The notes under the pieces: generated by a model
The model's database searches: none
What the model was told of the DNA's origin: nothing
What the model saw: the letters and a program-made list of their open reading frames with translations, nothing else
Position numbers and translations under genes: made by a program
Part shown: positions 34,563 through 43,161 of the stretch, in pieces
How positions within the stretch are numbered: the first letter of the stretch is position 1
Layout: each line of letters starts with the position of its first letter
DNA from: Natrialbaceae archaeon
GTDB taxonomy: Archaea; Halobacteriota; Halobacteria; Halobacteriales; Natrialbaceae
Direction: 5' to 3'
NCBI GenBank assembly: GCA_003559215.1
Contig: PWMF01000192.1
Coordinates: forward strand, 124,001-188,000
Length of the DNA stretch: 64,000 nucleotides

Positions 34563-35493
34563 CGACTCCGACGACGAGATACCACTCGATATCGCCGGAC
34601 ATGACGACCGACCCCGAGCGAACGACGAGGAGGCTGTGTTCGAGTTCGACGACGAGGAGGTCGGGCCGGTCGACGAAGACGAGGACGGAGACGACGAGGA
34701 AGTCGAGCCCGTCGAGTTGCTCGTCCAGCTCGCCGAGAACGGGGAAATCGACCCCTGGGATATCGATATCGTCGAGGTGACCGATCGGTTCCTCGAGGCG
34801 CTGGACGACGCCGATCTGCGGACCTCGGGTCGGGCGCTGTTCTACGCGAGCGTCCTGTTGCGGATGAAAAGCGACGAGCTGTTCGGCCCGGACGAGCCTG
34901 AAGAGGAGGAGCTTCCCCCGTGGGAGGCACCGTTCGCCGACGAGACGCCGGCTCAAAACGGCGGCGACGCGCCCGCGTTCGACCCCGTCGAGGGACTCGA
35001 GGCGGAGATGGAACGCCGCCTCGAGCGCAAACAGGCCCGCGGGAAGCCCGAGACGCTCGACGAGCTGGTTCGTGACCTTCGAGACGCCGAGCGAGACACC
35101 TGGTGGAAAGAGTCCCGGAGCTACGACACGAGCGACTCGCCTCAGGGGTACGACCGCGGCGTTCAGGAGCTGAGCTACCACGCGGAGGACCAGTTCCGGG
35201 TCGACGACGAGCCGACCAGCGACGACGTCACGCACACGACCCACGAGGAGGATATCGAGCGAGTTATCGACGACGTCGCGGCGGCGCTCGAGACCCGGTA
35301 CGAGCGGGGCCGCGAGGAGGTCCTGTACGCCGAGGTCGACGAGGTCGGCGGCTCGCGCGTGATGACGTATCTCGCTGTGCTCTTTCTGTCACACCGGGGA
35401 ACGATCACGCTCGAGCAGGACGAGCTGTTCGGTGATCTCTGGCTCCGGCGGACCGACTCCGACACCGATCGGGCCGAGCCGGTAGCGAACTAA
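34555..35493 (+). CDS. scpA: Kleisin subunit ScpA of the Smc complex
   Basis: 312-residue kleisin that bridges the Smc heads. After an acidic N-terminal extension of about 55 residues comes the conserved core EPVELLVQLAENGEIDPWDIDIVEVTDRFLEAL and SGRALFYASVLLRMKSDELF. The C-terminal winged helix (VMTYLAVLFLSHRGTITLEQDELFGDLWL) binds the Smc head. The middle is a long charged linker. No scpB-like gene follows; the next gene is in the opposite orientation. Confidence 0.92.
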   Translation: MTSDSDDEIPLDIAGHDDRPRANDEEAVFEFDDEEVGPVDEDEDGDDEEVEPVELLVQLAENGEIDPWDIDIVEVTDRFLEALDDADLRTSGRALFYASVLLRMKSDELFGPDEPEEEELPPWEAPFADETPAQNGGDAPAFDPVEGLEAEMERRLERKQARGKPETLDELVRDLRDAERDTWWKESRSYDTSDSPQGYDRGVQELSYHAEDQFRVDDEPTSDDVTHTTHEEDIERVIDDVAAALETRYERGREEVLYAEVDEVGGSRVMTYLAVLFLSHRGTITLEQDELFGDLWLRRTDSDTDRAEPVAN

Positions 35494-35567
35494 CGATCGT
35501 TGCAAAACCGGGAGCGGGTCCAGTCGGGCGAACCCGCACTCGAACCACTACAGACGAGAGAGAGACG

Positions 35568-36179
35568 TTACTGTGCGGTGAGGCTGTTCGCCGACTCTAC
35601 GAACTGCGAGAGGTTCGTGACGAGCGTGATCAGCGCGAACAGCGCCGTGATGATCGCCGCGAGGGCGACGCCGGGAATCGAGAGGAGGCCGACCGCGGAG
35701 GCGAACAACAGGCTCGCGCTCGCGGCGACCGCGGTGACGTAGTACTCCCGGACCGCGCGATTGCTCGCGAGCTGGGAGTCCAGCTCCGCGGTCCCCTTCT
35801 CGGTCGCTTCGATGTAGGGCGCGAAGATCTCGAGATTATCGGTCGGTTTGACGATCCCGCGGGGCTGGTTGTACTCGACGACGCCTTCCTCGTCGAGCTT
35901 CGGCAGGTGGGACTGATACAGCGGAATGTACACGCGCTGGCGCTCGGTCGAGGACAGCTCCGCGACGGTCGTATCGTTCTCGCGGGCGGCGACGTACTCG
36001 GCGACGTCGCGCATCTTGACGGGGCCTTCCTCCTCGAGGAGGTAGCGGATGGTATCCCGCCGGCGGTTGGTCTGGAGCAGGTGGAAGATATCGTCACTGG
36101 AGAGATTCGGCGTCTCGTCGGACACCGTCTCTTCCTCGTCGTCAGATGAGTGGGCTGAGTGGTCGGTTTCGAGGGTCAT
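35568..36179 (-). CDS. Winged-helix protein with two C-terminal membrane helices
   Basis: 203-residue protein. An acidic N-terminus of about 30 residues is followed by a winged-helix domain (SSDDIFHLLQTNRRRDTIRYLLEEEGPVKMRDVAEYVA...YQSHLPKLDEEGVVEYN), of a type widespread in haloarchaea. The C-terminus has two hydrophobic segments (VTAVAASASLLFASAVGLLSI and GVALAAIITALFALITLVTNL), so the DNA-binding part would be membrane-tethered. ATG 36179 was chosen over 36212 because the minus-strand TATA box (36211-36220) overlaps the earlier start. Target genes are unknown. Confidence 0.8.
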   Translation of the reverse strand: MTLETDHSAHSSDDEEETVSDETPNLSSDDIFHLLQTNRRRDTIRYLLEEEGPVKMRDVAEYVAARENDTTVAELSSTERQRVYIPLYQSHLPKLDEEGVVEYNQPRGIVKPTDNLEIFAPYIEATEKGTAELDSQLASNRAVREYYVTAVAASASLLFASAVGLLSIPGVALAAIITALFALITLVTNLSQFVESANSLTAQ

Positions 36180-36630
36180 GCTCTTCACTCGAACATTGGC
36201 GTCCGTATACACATAAAACTTTCTGTGACAATCTGATTTTCTGAAGATATTCGTGACTATAGAACACTAAGAAGGAATTAATCGCTGAGAAAGTGCACAA
36301 CTGTTGCACTTTGCGATCGGCGATGGATCGTCGACCGCTTCTTCGAGCATATCGACGGGCTCAGTTCGTCTCGTACTCATGAAAAGGGGTGAGAGTACTA
36401 TAGGGGTTGTTCCAACGATATTTGGTATGGTGCTGTCTGGCAGGATTCAACTATCGTCCCCATAACGTCGTCTTCCTCCCGCTGGCCGGGATTCCTGTCG
36501 AACGTGGAACTCACTATCCGAACGCTACGCATCTCCTACTCGGTCGATAACGGACCGATTGTCGAATAGAAACGGTTCCAAGAAACGAACGAACTGCGGT
36601 AGTCGGTGTCTCAGTGCCGGGCGACGTCCG
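36180..36630. other. AT-rich intergenic region
   Basis: About 450 bases between two minus-strand genes, clearly AT-richer than the surroundings. It contains the TATA box of the winged-helix gene (minus AGTTTTATGT, 36211-36220) and a perfect inverted repeat AAAGTGCA/TGCACTTT (36290-36297 and 36305-36312, loop 7). No convincing ORF of any size was seen. The composition could reflect a promoter-rich region or an old insertion. Confidence 0.5.
36290..36312. promoter_or_regulatory. Perfect 8-bp inverted repeat, possible operator
   Basis: AAAGTGCA at 36290-36297 and its exact reverse complement at 36305-36312 flank CAACTGT. It lies about 75 bases upstream of the TATA box of the membrane-tethered winged-helix protein. 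A dimeric winged-helix regulator would suit such a site; autoregulation is speculative. Confidence 0.35.
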
Positions 36631-37485
36631 CTATCGAAGATACTCGCCGGCCAACAGGTCGATCCGCTCGCGAGTTTCCTCGGGAATCGCGTCGGTCGGC
36701 GTATTGATCGTTCCCTCTAGGGCGCTCCAGGCTTCGCTCTCGAAGTCGTCGGGCATCGTTCGAATCGCGTGCTCGATGACCGTATTGATCGACTCCTGGT
36801 TCGCCTCGGCGTTCGCGAGCACTTCCTCGAGGCTGACCTCGCTGTCGTCCTTCCAGACGTCGTAGTCGGTGACGCCCGCGACGGTCGCGTAGCTCAGTTC
36901 GGCTTCGCGGGCCAGTTTCGCTTCCGGGATCGTCGTCATCCCGACGATATCCCACCCCTGATCGCGGTAGAACTCGCTCTCGGCTTTCGTCGAGTACTGC
37001 GGCCCCTCGATACAGACGTAGGTGCCGTCCTCCGAGACGTCCGCGTCGGTAGCTTCACGGGCGGACTCCGCGAGGTGTGCGGTCATCTCCGGACAGTACG
37101 GTTCGGCGAAGCTCATGTGGACGACCATCCCGTCGCCGAAGAACGTCGGCGTTCGGTGTTTCGTCCGGTCGTAGATCTGATCCGGAACGACGAGCGTCCG
37201 GGGTGGCAGCTCCTCGCGGAGGCTGCCGACGGCGTTCGTCGAGATCACCCGATCGACGCCGACTGACTTCAGCGCGTAGATGTTCGCCCGGTAGCTCGCG
37301 TCGGTCGGCGTGTGCTGGTGGTCCCCGCCGTGGCGCGGGAGAAAGGCCACCTCCCGACCGCCGAGTTCGCCGAGCGTCACGTCCTCGCTCGGTTCGCCGT
37401 AGGGCGTAGAGACGGACTCCTTCGAAACGTTCTCGAGTGGCAGTGCCTCGTAGATACCGCTGCCGCCGATGACACCGATGGTCAT
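36631..37485 (-). CDS. mtnP: S-methyl-5'-thioadenosine phosphorylase
   Basis: 284-residue trimeric-type nucleoside phosphorylase (PNP/MTAP family 2) that splits methylthioadenosine with phosphate for methionine and adenine salvage. It shows the family opening MTIGVIGGSGIYE, phosphate-binding LPRHGGDHQHTP, substrate-pocket NAVGSLREE, and CIEGPQYSTKAESEFYR. The start at 37485 has a minus-strand TGTTTAC box 27-29 bases upstream. The phosphoribosyltransferase gene just upstream could use the adenine or hypoxanthine released, so the two form a purine-salvage pair, though each seems to have its own promoter. Confidence 0.92.
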   Translation of the reverse strand: MTIGVIGGSGIYEALPLENVSKESVSTPYGEPSEDVTLGELGGREVAFLPRHGGDHQHTPTDASYRANIYALKSVGVDRVISTNAVGSLREELPPRTLVVPDQIYDRTKHRTPTFFGDGMVVHMSFAEPYCPEMTAHLAESAREATDADVSEDGTYVCIEGPQYSTKAESEFYRDQGWDIVGMTTIPEAKLAREAELSYATVAGVTDYDVWKDDSEVSLEEVLANAEANQESINTVIEHAIRTMPDDFESEAWSALEGTINTPTDAIPEETRERIDLLAGEYLR

Positions 37486-37534
37486 ACGGTCACCTCGCGC
37501 AGGCGAGAACGTAAACAGTGTGGGTTCGGACCGA

Positions 37535-38230
37535 CTACTCGAGCAGCCGCCACTCGCCGTGGTCGACCATCTCGACGACCTCTCGTCGGTCCATCTCCCG
37601 GAGAACCTCTTGAAGACGGTCGGGTTGGGCGATCTCCATCTCCATTCGGTCGATGCCGTGATACTCCGAGAGGTAGTGGCGGATCTCCTTGATTGTGAAC
37701 GCCTTCTGGTCGGCCCGCTCCATTGCACCCGAGATCAGGTCGACCATGTCCTCGATGAAGTTCCACGGGTAGACGACCCAGGTCCACTCCTTGAGACGCT
37801 CGCCGATGTAGTCGGGTTCGTACTCGCTGGTCTGGAGGAGTTGGAGGGTCGCAGTACGGACCTCACCGGCGTTGCGGTCGTCGACGTACTCGTGGGCGCG
37901 CTCGATCGAGCCGCCCGTGTCCGCGATGTCGTCGATGATGAGAACGTCCTTCCCCTCGACGCTGCCTTCCGGCATGGGGTAGCGAACGGTCGGCTCGCCG
38001 CTCTTTTCGGCCGTGCCGACGTAGTGTTCCATCTTCAGGCTCGTCAGGTCGTCGAGACCGAGGAAGTCACAGATACAACGGCCCGCGAACCAGCCGCCAC
38101 GGGCGAGCGCGACGATGACGTCGGGCTCGAAGTCGCCCCGGCGGACCTCGTCGCTGACGTCGCGACAGAGGCTGTAGATGTAGTCCCAGTTCGTTATCGT
38201 ACAGTCGAAATCGTCCGGTAAGTCGGACAT
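37535..38230 (-). CDS. Purine-type phosphoribosyltransferase
   Basis: 231-residue type I phosphoribosyltransferase. The PRPP-binding loop is IDDIADTGGS (99-108), preceded by IVALARGGWFAGRCICDFLG, a hallmark of the Gpt/xanthine-type branch. The C-terminal 70 residues (AFTIKEIRHYLSEYHGIDRME...VVEMVDHGEWRL) resemble a small winged-helix extension, which is unusual for a salvage enzyme and might bind DNA or a partner. The base used (hypoxanthine, guanine or xanthine) is not determined by visible motifs. It neighbours mtnP. A minus-strand TATA-like CTTATGAG lies near 38265-38272. Confidence 0.82.
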   Translation of the reverse strand: MSDLPDDFDCTITNWDYIYSLCRDVSDEVRRGDFEPDVIVALARGGWFAGRCICDFLGLDDLTSLKMEHYVGTAEKSGEPTVRYPMPEGSVEGKDVLIIDDIADTGGSIERAHEYVDDRNAGEVRTATLQLLQTSEYEPDYIGERLKEWTWVVYPWNFIEDMVDLISGAMERADQKAFTIKEIRHYLSEYHGIDRMEMEIAQPDRLQEVLREMDRREVVEMVDHGEWRLLE

Positions 38231-38357
38231 CTGGTGGCCACCTATCGGAAAGAATTCGCCCCGTCCTCATAAGTGGGGCTGAAACGAGCGCCCCAGTATG
38301 AGAGAGACAGCCACACTTCTAAGGTAGTTCGGTACGAATGTGTTACAGATTCAAATT

Positions 38358-39668
38358 ATGCCCACAACCCAGGATTTCGAGTACTTGCTCGAGTGCAAGA
38401 ACGTGATCGGCGTCGATTACGACGAGAGCGAAAACGAGGTTCGGGTGTTCGTCTCACAGAAGGAGCCACCCGGCTCCCTCGAGGACAAGGACGACGTCGA
38501 GAAACGGATTCGCGAGGTCGGCGACGCGGACATCACCGTCGACGTCGTCGACGCCGGCTACGGCGAGGAACGGCAGGGATTCGATCCGTTAGCGACCCTC
38601 GAGGCGGTTCCCGAGGCCGCGGAGGGACGAAGCGATCGCAAGCGGCCGGTGCCCGCCGGGGCGAGTGAGGCCAACGCCGAGCTGTCGGCGGGCACCGGGG
38701 GGCCCTACCCCGCGCGGGTTACGGGAGACGCCGAGGACGCGGTCTGGAACGAGGCGGTGGAACCGGACGACCTCGTCCGCCTCTCGAACAATCACGTCTA
38801 CGCGCGCTCGAACGAAGCCGAACTCGGCGAGTCGATTCTCCAGCCTTCTCCCCACGACGGCGGCGGGCCCGACGACGACGTCGGCAAGCTCGTGGGGTAC
38901 GTTCCAGTCGAGGACGGCGTCCGGGTCGACGTCGCCGCGAGATCCGTCGACCCGGACCGGGAGTCCGATCGGTATCACGAGCTCGACGAGGCGTGGCCGA
39001 CGGGCGTCCGCCGAGACGGGTACGGCGAGCTCCGGGGCGAGACGGTGACCAAGACGGGGCGAACGACGGGAGTCACCAGCGCGACCGTCGAGGCCACGAG
39101 CGCGACCGTCGAGGTCGAGTTCGGTGCCGAGCAGGGGACGGTGACGCTTCGCGACCAGCTGATCACGGACTACATGTCCGAGGGCGGGGATAGCGGTTCA
39201 CCGGTCTTTCGCGAAGATGGCGAGCTCATCGGCCTGCTTTTCGCCGGCTCGTTCCAGCAGACGATCTGTAACCGGATCGAGAACGTCGAACGGCAGCTCG
39301 GGGTGGAGATTCTCCTCGAGGAACCGGACGACGGGAACGGTGGCGGGGACGACGACGAGGACGATCGGGACGTTCCAGTGTACACGACATCGTTCGAGAC
39401 CGATATCGAGGTCGATCTCGAGGGTCGCGCCCTCGAGCTCGAGTCGATCACGTTCGGCGATCGACTTGTCCCGGGAACGGCCGTTCCGGCGACGGTCGTC
39501 GTCACGGCGAGCGAACCGGGGCGCTACTGGCTCGAGGTCGACGGGGAACGACGGACGCTCGAGATCGACTCCGACGACCGCGACCGGGCGCTCGAGGTCG
39601 ACGTTCCGATTCCGGAGGCGGCCGACAGATCGGTAACTCTCTCCGTCCGCGGCGGTCCCGTCGAGTGA
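38358..39668 (+). CDS. Trypsin-like serine protease, apparently cytosolic
   Basis: 436-residue protein with a chymotrypsin-fold core. The triad can be placed as H146 (LSNNHVYA), D191 (RVDVAARSVDP) and S279 (SEGGDSGSPVF), and KTGRTTGVTSATV is a typical strand before the Ser. About 70 N-terminal residues form a small alpha/beta domain (FEYLLECKNVIGVDYDESENEVRVFV). The C-terminal 90 residues after a Gly/Asp linker look like a beta-sandwich. There is no Sec or Tat signal, so secretion is not predicted, unlike most haloarchaeal proteases. Start ATG 38358 chosen; a GTG at 38340 is possible. Substrate unknown. Confidence 0.78.
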   Translation: MPTTQDFEYLLECKNVIGVDYDESENEVRVFVSQKEPPGSLEDKDDVEKRIREVGDADITVDVVDAGYGEERQGFDPLATLEAVPEAAEGRSDRKRPVPAGASEANAELSAGTGGPYPARVTGDAEDAVWNEAVEPDDLVRLSNNHVYARSNEAELGESILQPSPHDGGGPDDDVGKLVGYVPVEDGVRVDVAARSVDPDRESDRYHELDEAWPTGVRRDGYGELRGETVTKTGRTTGVTSATVEATSATVEVEFGAEQGTVTLRDQLITDYMSEGGDSGSPVFREDGELIGLLFAGSFQQTICNRIENVERQLGVEILLEEPDDGNGGGDDDEDDRDVPVYTTSFETDIEVDLEGRALELESITFGDRLVPGTAVPATVVVTASEPGRYWLEVDGERRTLEIDSDDRDRALEVDVPIPEAADRSVTLSVRGGPVE

Positions 39669-39758
39669 TCGAGCTCGCGCGCTGGCGTATCTGCGGGCGC
39701 GACCGATCGTCCGCTGACGCTGCGATGGTTTGATACCGCGGCCGTTCGAGGCCGACGT

Positions 39759-40658
39759 ATGGAGACGATTCGGGTTCTGCAGGTCGACGCGTTCACCGAC
39801 GAGCCGCTGACGGGCAATCCGGCCGGCGTCGTCCCCGGTGCCGACGGGCTCACCGACGAGCAGATGCAGTCGATCGCCCGCGAACTGGCGCTGAGCGAGA
39901 CCGCGTTCCTCTACTCGAGCGACGACGCCGACCGCCGAATTCGGTACTTCACCCCCACACAGGAGGTCGATCTCTGCGGCCACGCGACGATCGGCAGCTA
40001 CGCCCACCTTCACGACGAGGGGCTCGAGCCGGGAACGACGACCCTCGAGACGAACGTCGGCGTCCTCGAGATCGAGCTCGAGGCCGACGGAACGGTCTGG
40101 ATGACCCAGAACGAACCGGCGATCCGAGTGGTCGAGGTCGGCTACGACCGGGTCGCCGAGGCACTCGGCGTCAAGGCGGCCGCGCTCGAGGGCGCCAGCG
40201 ACGACATCCCGCTCGCGATCGCCTCGACTGGGCTTCCGTTCCTGATCGTCCCGATAACCTACCTCTCGGACCTCGGCGCGGCCGATCCCGATATGGGCGC
40301 GATCGAGGAGCTCGCCGAGGAGTTCGAGGCGACCGGAATCTACCTCTTCTCGTTCGACACCCTCGAGCGCGAGTCGACGCTCCACGGGCGGATGTTCGCC
40401 CCCGGAGCCGGCGTTCCGGAGGATCCGGTCACCGGAACCGCGAGCGGCGCCGTCGGCGCGTACCTCGATCGGTTCGGCGCGTTCGACGACGACCTCCCCG
40501 ACGACCTCCGACTCGAGCAGGGCCACTACGTCGACCGCCCCGGAACGGTCTTCGTTCGCGTCGGCGATCGCGTTCGGGTTGGCGGCCGTGGCGTAACGAC
40601 ACTCGACGGTAGCCTCGTCGTTCCGGACGACGACGGCGACAACATCCTCGAAGCCTGA
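39759..40658 (+). CDS. PhzF-family isomerase/epimerase
   Basis: 299-residue protein with the diaminopimelate-epimerase-like double fold of the PhzF family. It opens RVLQVDAFTDEPLTGNPAGVV, carries the catalytic Glu in LSETAFLY (E47) and the strand YFTPTQEVDLCGHATIGS, and repeats the Gly-rich motif in EDPVTGTASGAVGAYL. There is no phenazine gene nearby, so the name describes a fold, not a pathway. GTTTGATA at about 39728-39735 lies 27 bases before the ATG. Substrate unknown. Confidence 0.88.
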   Translation: METIRVLQVDAFTDEPLTGNPAGVVPGADGLTDEQMQSIARELALSETAFLYSSDDADRRIRYFTPTQEVDLCGHATIGSYAHLHDEGLEPGTTTLETNVGVLEIELEADGTVWMTQNEPAIRVVEVGYDRVAEALGVKAAALEGASDDIPLAIASTGLPFLIVPITYLSDLGAADPDMGAIEELAEEFEATGIYLFSFDTLERESTLHGRMFAPGAGVPEDPVTGTASGAVGAYLDRFGAFDDDLPDDLRLEQGHYVDRPGTVFVRVGDRVRVGGRGVTTLDGSLVVPDDDGDNILEA

Positions 40659-40732
40659 CTAATCAAAGTTGCCGCGGGGATCGCAAACTCATTCGGTCAC
40701 GAGTTGTGAATCATGTGTGGGGTTCGCAACCT

Positions 40733-40738
40733 TCTTTA
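40733..40738 (+). promoter_or_regulatory. TATA box of ppsA
   Basis: TCTTTA centred about 30 bases before the ATG at 40766. It argues for that start and against the in-frame ATGs at 40706 and 40748, which lie before or too close to the predicted transcript start. Confidence 0.45.
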
Positions 40739-40765
40739 GCCGGTCCGATGACCTTCCAGCTACAG

Positions 40766-43108
40766 ATGGCTGTACTCTGGTTGGACGAAATCAGCGCCGG
40801 TGACCTCGAGAAAGTCGGCGGCAAGGGAGCTTCTCTGGGCGAGCTCACGGGCGCTGGACTTCCCGTCCCACCTGGTTTCGTCGTAACTGCGGACACCTAC
40901 CGATCGTTCATCGAGAACGCGAACATCGACGAGGAACTGTTCGAGGTCGTCGACGTCGACGTCGACGACTCGAGCGCGCTCGCGGCGGCGGCCGAGCGCG
41001 CCCAGGAACTCATCCTCGAGACCCCGTTCCCCGAGGACGTTCGCGAGGAGATCCTCGAGGCCTACCGCGAGGTCGGCGACTCGGGCGAGGAAGCGTTCGT
41101 CGCCGTCCGCTCCTCCGCGACCGCCGAGGATCTCCCGGACGCCTCCTTTGCCGGCCAGCAGGAAACCTACCTCAATATCACCGAAGACGACCTTCTCGAC
41201 CGCGTCCGGAGCTGCTGGGCCTCGCTGTTCACCCAGCGGGCGATCTACTACCGACAGGAGAAGGGGTTCGACCATTCCGCCGTGAACATCGCGGTCGTCG
41301 TCCAGCAGATGGTCGAGGCCGAGAAATCCGGCGTCATGTTTACGAGTCACCCCTCGACCGGCGATCCGACGATGATCATCGAAGCCGCGTGGGGACTGGG
41401 CGAGGCCGTCGTCTCGGGGGCTGTCTCCCCAGACAACTACATCGTTCCGCGGGACGGCGGCGACGTCGACGTTACCGTCGCCGAAAAGAAGGTGATGCAC
41501 GCCAAAGACGAGGAAACCGGCGAAACCGTCGAAAGCGAAGTTCCCGAGGAGAAACGGACCGCCCGCGTCCTCTCCGAGGGGGAGATAGATCGACTCGTCG
41601 AACTCGGCGAGCGCGTCGAGGACCACTACGATACCCCCCAGGACGTCGAGTGGGCAATTCTCGAGGGGACGGTCTTCATGCTCCAGTCCCGTCCGATCAC
41701 GACGATCGACGAGGGCGACGCCGACGCGACGAGCGCCACCGATGCTGGCGACATCACGGCGGGGCTCACCGACGGGAGCGGGACACAGACCCGGGCCGCC
41801 GACAGTGCCGAGAGCGCAACTGAAGCCGGGACGGGCGACGTGATAGTCGACGGGCTGGGTTCGAGTCCGGGCCGGGTCAGCGGCGCCGCCCGGATCGTCA
41901 CCAAGCTCGATGAGCTCGACAAGGTCGGCGAGGGCGACATCATCGTCACCGAAATGACGATGCCCGACATGGTCCCCGCGATGAAACGGGCCGCCGGCAT
42001 CATCACCGACGAGGGCGGAATGACCAGCCACGCGGCTATCGTCTCCCGCGAACTCGGCGTGCCCGCGATCGTCGGCACGACCAACGCCACGACGACGCTG
42101 GAGGACGGCCAAGTTGTCACGCTCGACGGCGACAAGGGCTCGGTCCTCGAGGGAGACCTCGTCTCGCCCGAGGAGGAGGCCGAACCCGTCGAGGAAGTGC
42201 GCCCGCAGTCGCCGGTCAAGCCGATGACCGCGACCGAGGTCAAGGTCAACGTCTCCATCCCCGAGGCCGCAGAGCGGGCGGCCGCGACCGGCGCCGACGG
42301 CGTCGGCTTGCTTCGCACGGAGCACATGATCCTCTCGCTGAACCAGACGCCCGCGAAGTTCATCGAGGAGAACGGCGAGGACGCCTACATCAAGGAACTC
42401 GTGCAGGGCATTCGCGGCGTCGCCGACGAGTTCTACCCCCGACCCGTCCGTGTTCGGACGCTGGACGCGCCGACCGACGAGTTCCGCCAGCTCGAGGGCG
42501 GCGAGGACGAACCCCACGAACACAACCCGATGCTCGGCTACCGGGGGATCCGCCGTTCGCTCGATCGTCCCGACGTCTTCGCTCACGAGCTCGAGGCGTT
42601 CCGCCGGCTCTACGAGCTGGGCTACGACAACGTCGAGATCATGTTCCCGCTTGTCAACGACGCCGAGGACGTCTACCGCACCAAGCGACTCATGACCGAC
42701 GCCGGGATTGACCCCGAGAAGCGGACCTGGGGTGTGATGATCGAGACGCCCGCCTCCGCACTGGCCGTCGAAGGGATGGCCGAAGCAGGCATCGACTTCG
42801 CCTCCTTCGGGACCAACGACCTCACCCAGTACACGCTCGCGGTCGATCGCAACAACGAGCACGTCGCCGACCGCTTCGACGAGCTTCACCCCTCCGTGCT
42901 CCGGCTGATCGCCGACGTCATCGAGACCTGCCGCGAGCACGACGTCGACACGAGCATCTGCGGTCAGGCCGGCTCGAAACCCGAGATGGTCCAGTTCCTC
43001 GTCAACGAGGGCGTTCACTCGATCTCGGCGAATATCGACGCCGTCCGCGACGTCCAACACGAAGTCAAACGCGTCGAGCAGAAGCTGTTGCTCGATTCGG
43101 TTCGCTGA
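40766..43108 (+). CDS. ppsA: Phosphoenolpyruvate synthase
   Basis: About 780-residue enzyme (pyruvate + ATP + water to PEP + AMP + Pi), key to gluconeogenesis. The N-terminal ATP-grasp half starts VLWLDEISAGDLEKVGGKGASLGEL and includes VRSSATAEDLPDASFAGQQET. The swivelling domain carries the phospho-histidine H422 in GGMTSHAAIVSRE. The C-terminal TIM barrel has the PEP-utiliser signatures FASFGTNDLTQYTLAVDRN and CGQAGSKPE. An acidic/Thr-rich linker of about 40 residues precedes the swivel domain. No adjacent regulator was seen. Confidence 0.95.
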   Translation: MAVLWLDEISAGDLEKVGGKGASLGELTGAGLPVPPGFVVTADTYRSFIENANIDEELFEVVDVDVDDSSALAAAAERAQELILETPFPEDVREEILEAYREVGDSGEEAFVAVRSSATAEDLPDASFAGQQETYLNITEDDLLDRVRSCWASLFTQRAIYYRQEKGFDHSAVNIAVVVQQMVEAEKSGVMFTSHPSTGDPTMIIEAAWGLGEAVVSGAVSPDNYIVPRDGGDVDVTVAEKKVMHAKDEETGETVESEVPEEKRTARVLSEGEIDRLVELGERVEDHYDTPQDVEWAILEGTVFMLQSRPITTIDEGDADATSATDAGDITAGLTDGSGTQTRAADSAESATEAGTGDVIVDGLGSSPGRVSGAARIVTKLDELDKVGEGDIIVTEMTMPDMVPAMKRAAGIITDEGGMTSHAAIVSRELGVPAIVGTTNATTTLEDGQVVTLDGDKGSVLEGDLVSPEEEAEPVEEVRPQSPVKPMTATEVKVNVSIPEAAERAAATGADGVGLLRTEHMILSLNQTPAKFIEENGEDAYIKELVQGIRGVADEFYPRPVRVRTLDAPTDEFRQLEGGEDEPHEHNPMLGYRGIRRSLDRPDVFAHELEAFRRLYELGYDNVEIMFPLVNDAEDVYRTKRLMTDAGIDPEKRTWGVMIETPASALAVEGMAEAGIDFASFGTNDLTQYTLAVDRNNEHVADRFDELHPSVLRLIADVIETCREHDVDTSICGQAGSKPEMVQFLVNEGVHSISANIDAVRDVQHEVKRVEQKLLLDSVR

Positions 43109-43161
43109 TTCGGGCTGCCACAGCCGCGGATTTCGCCGCGTCTCTTTCGTCCGTACCGCTG

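Noticed and set aside
40760-43060. 766-codon minus-strand open frame opposite ppsA
   Set aside because: Typical antisense shadow of a GC-rich gene; ppsA motifs are complete on the plus strand.
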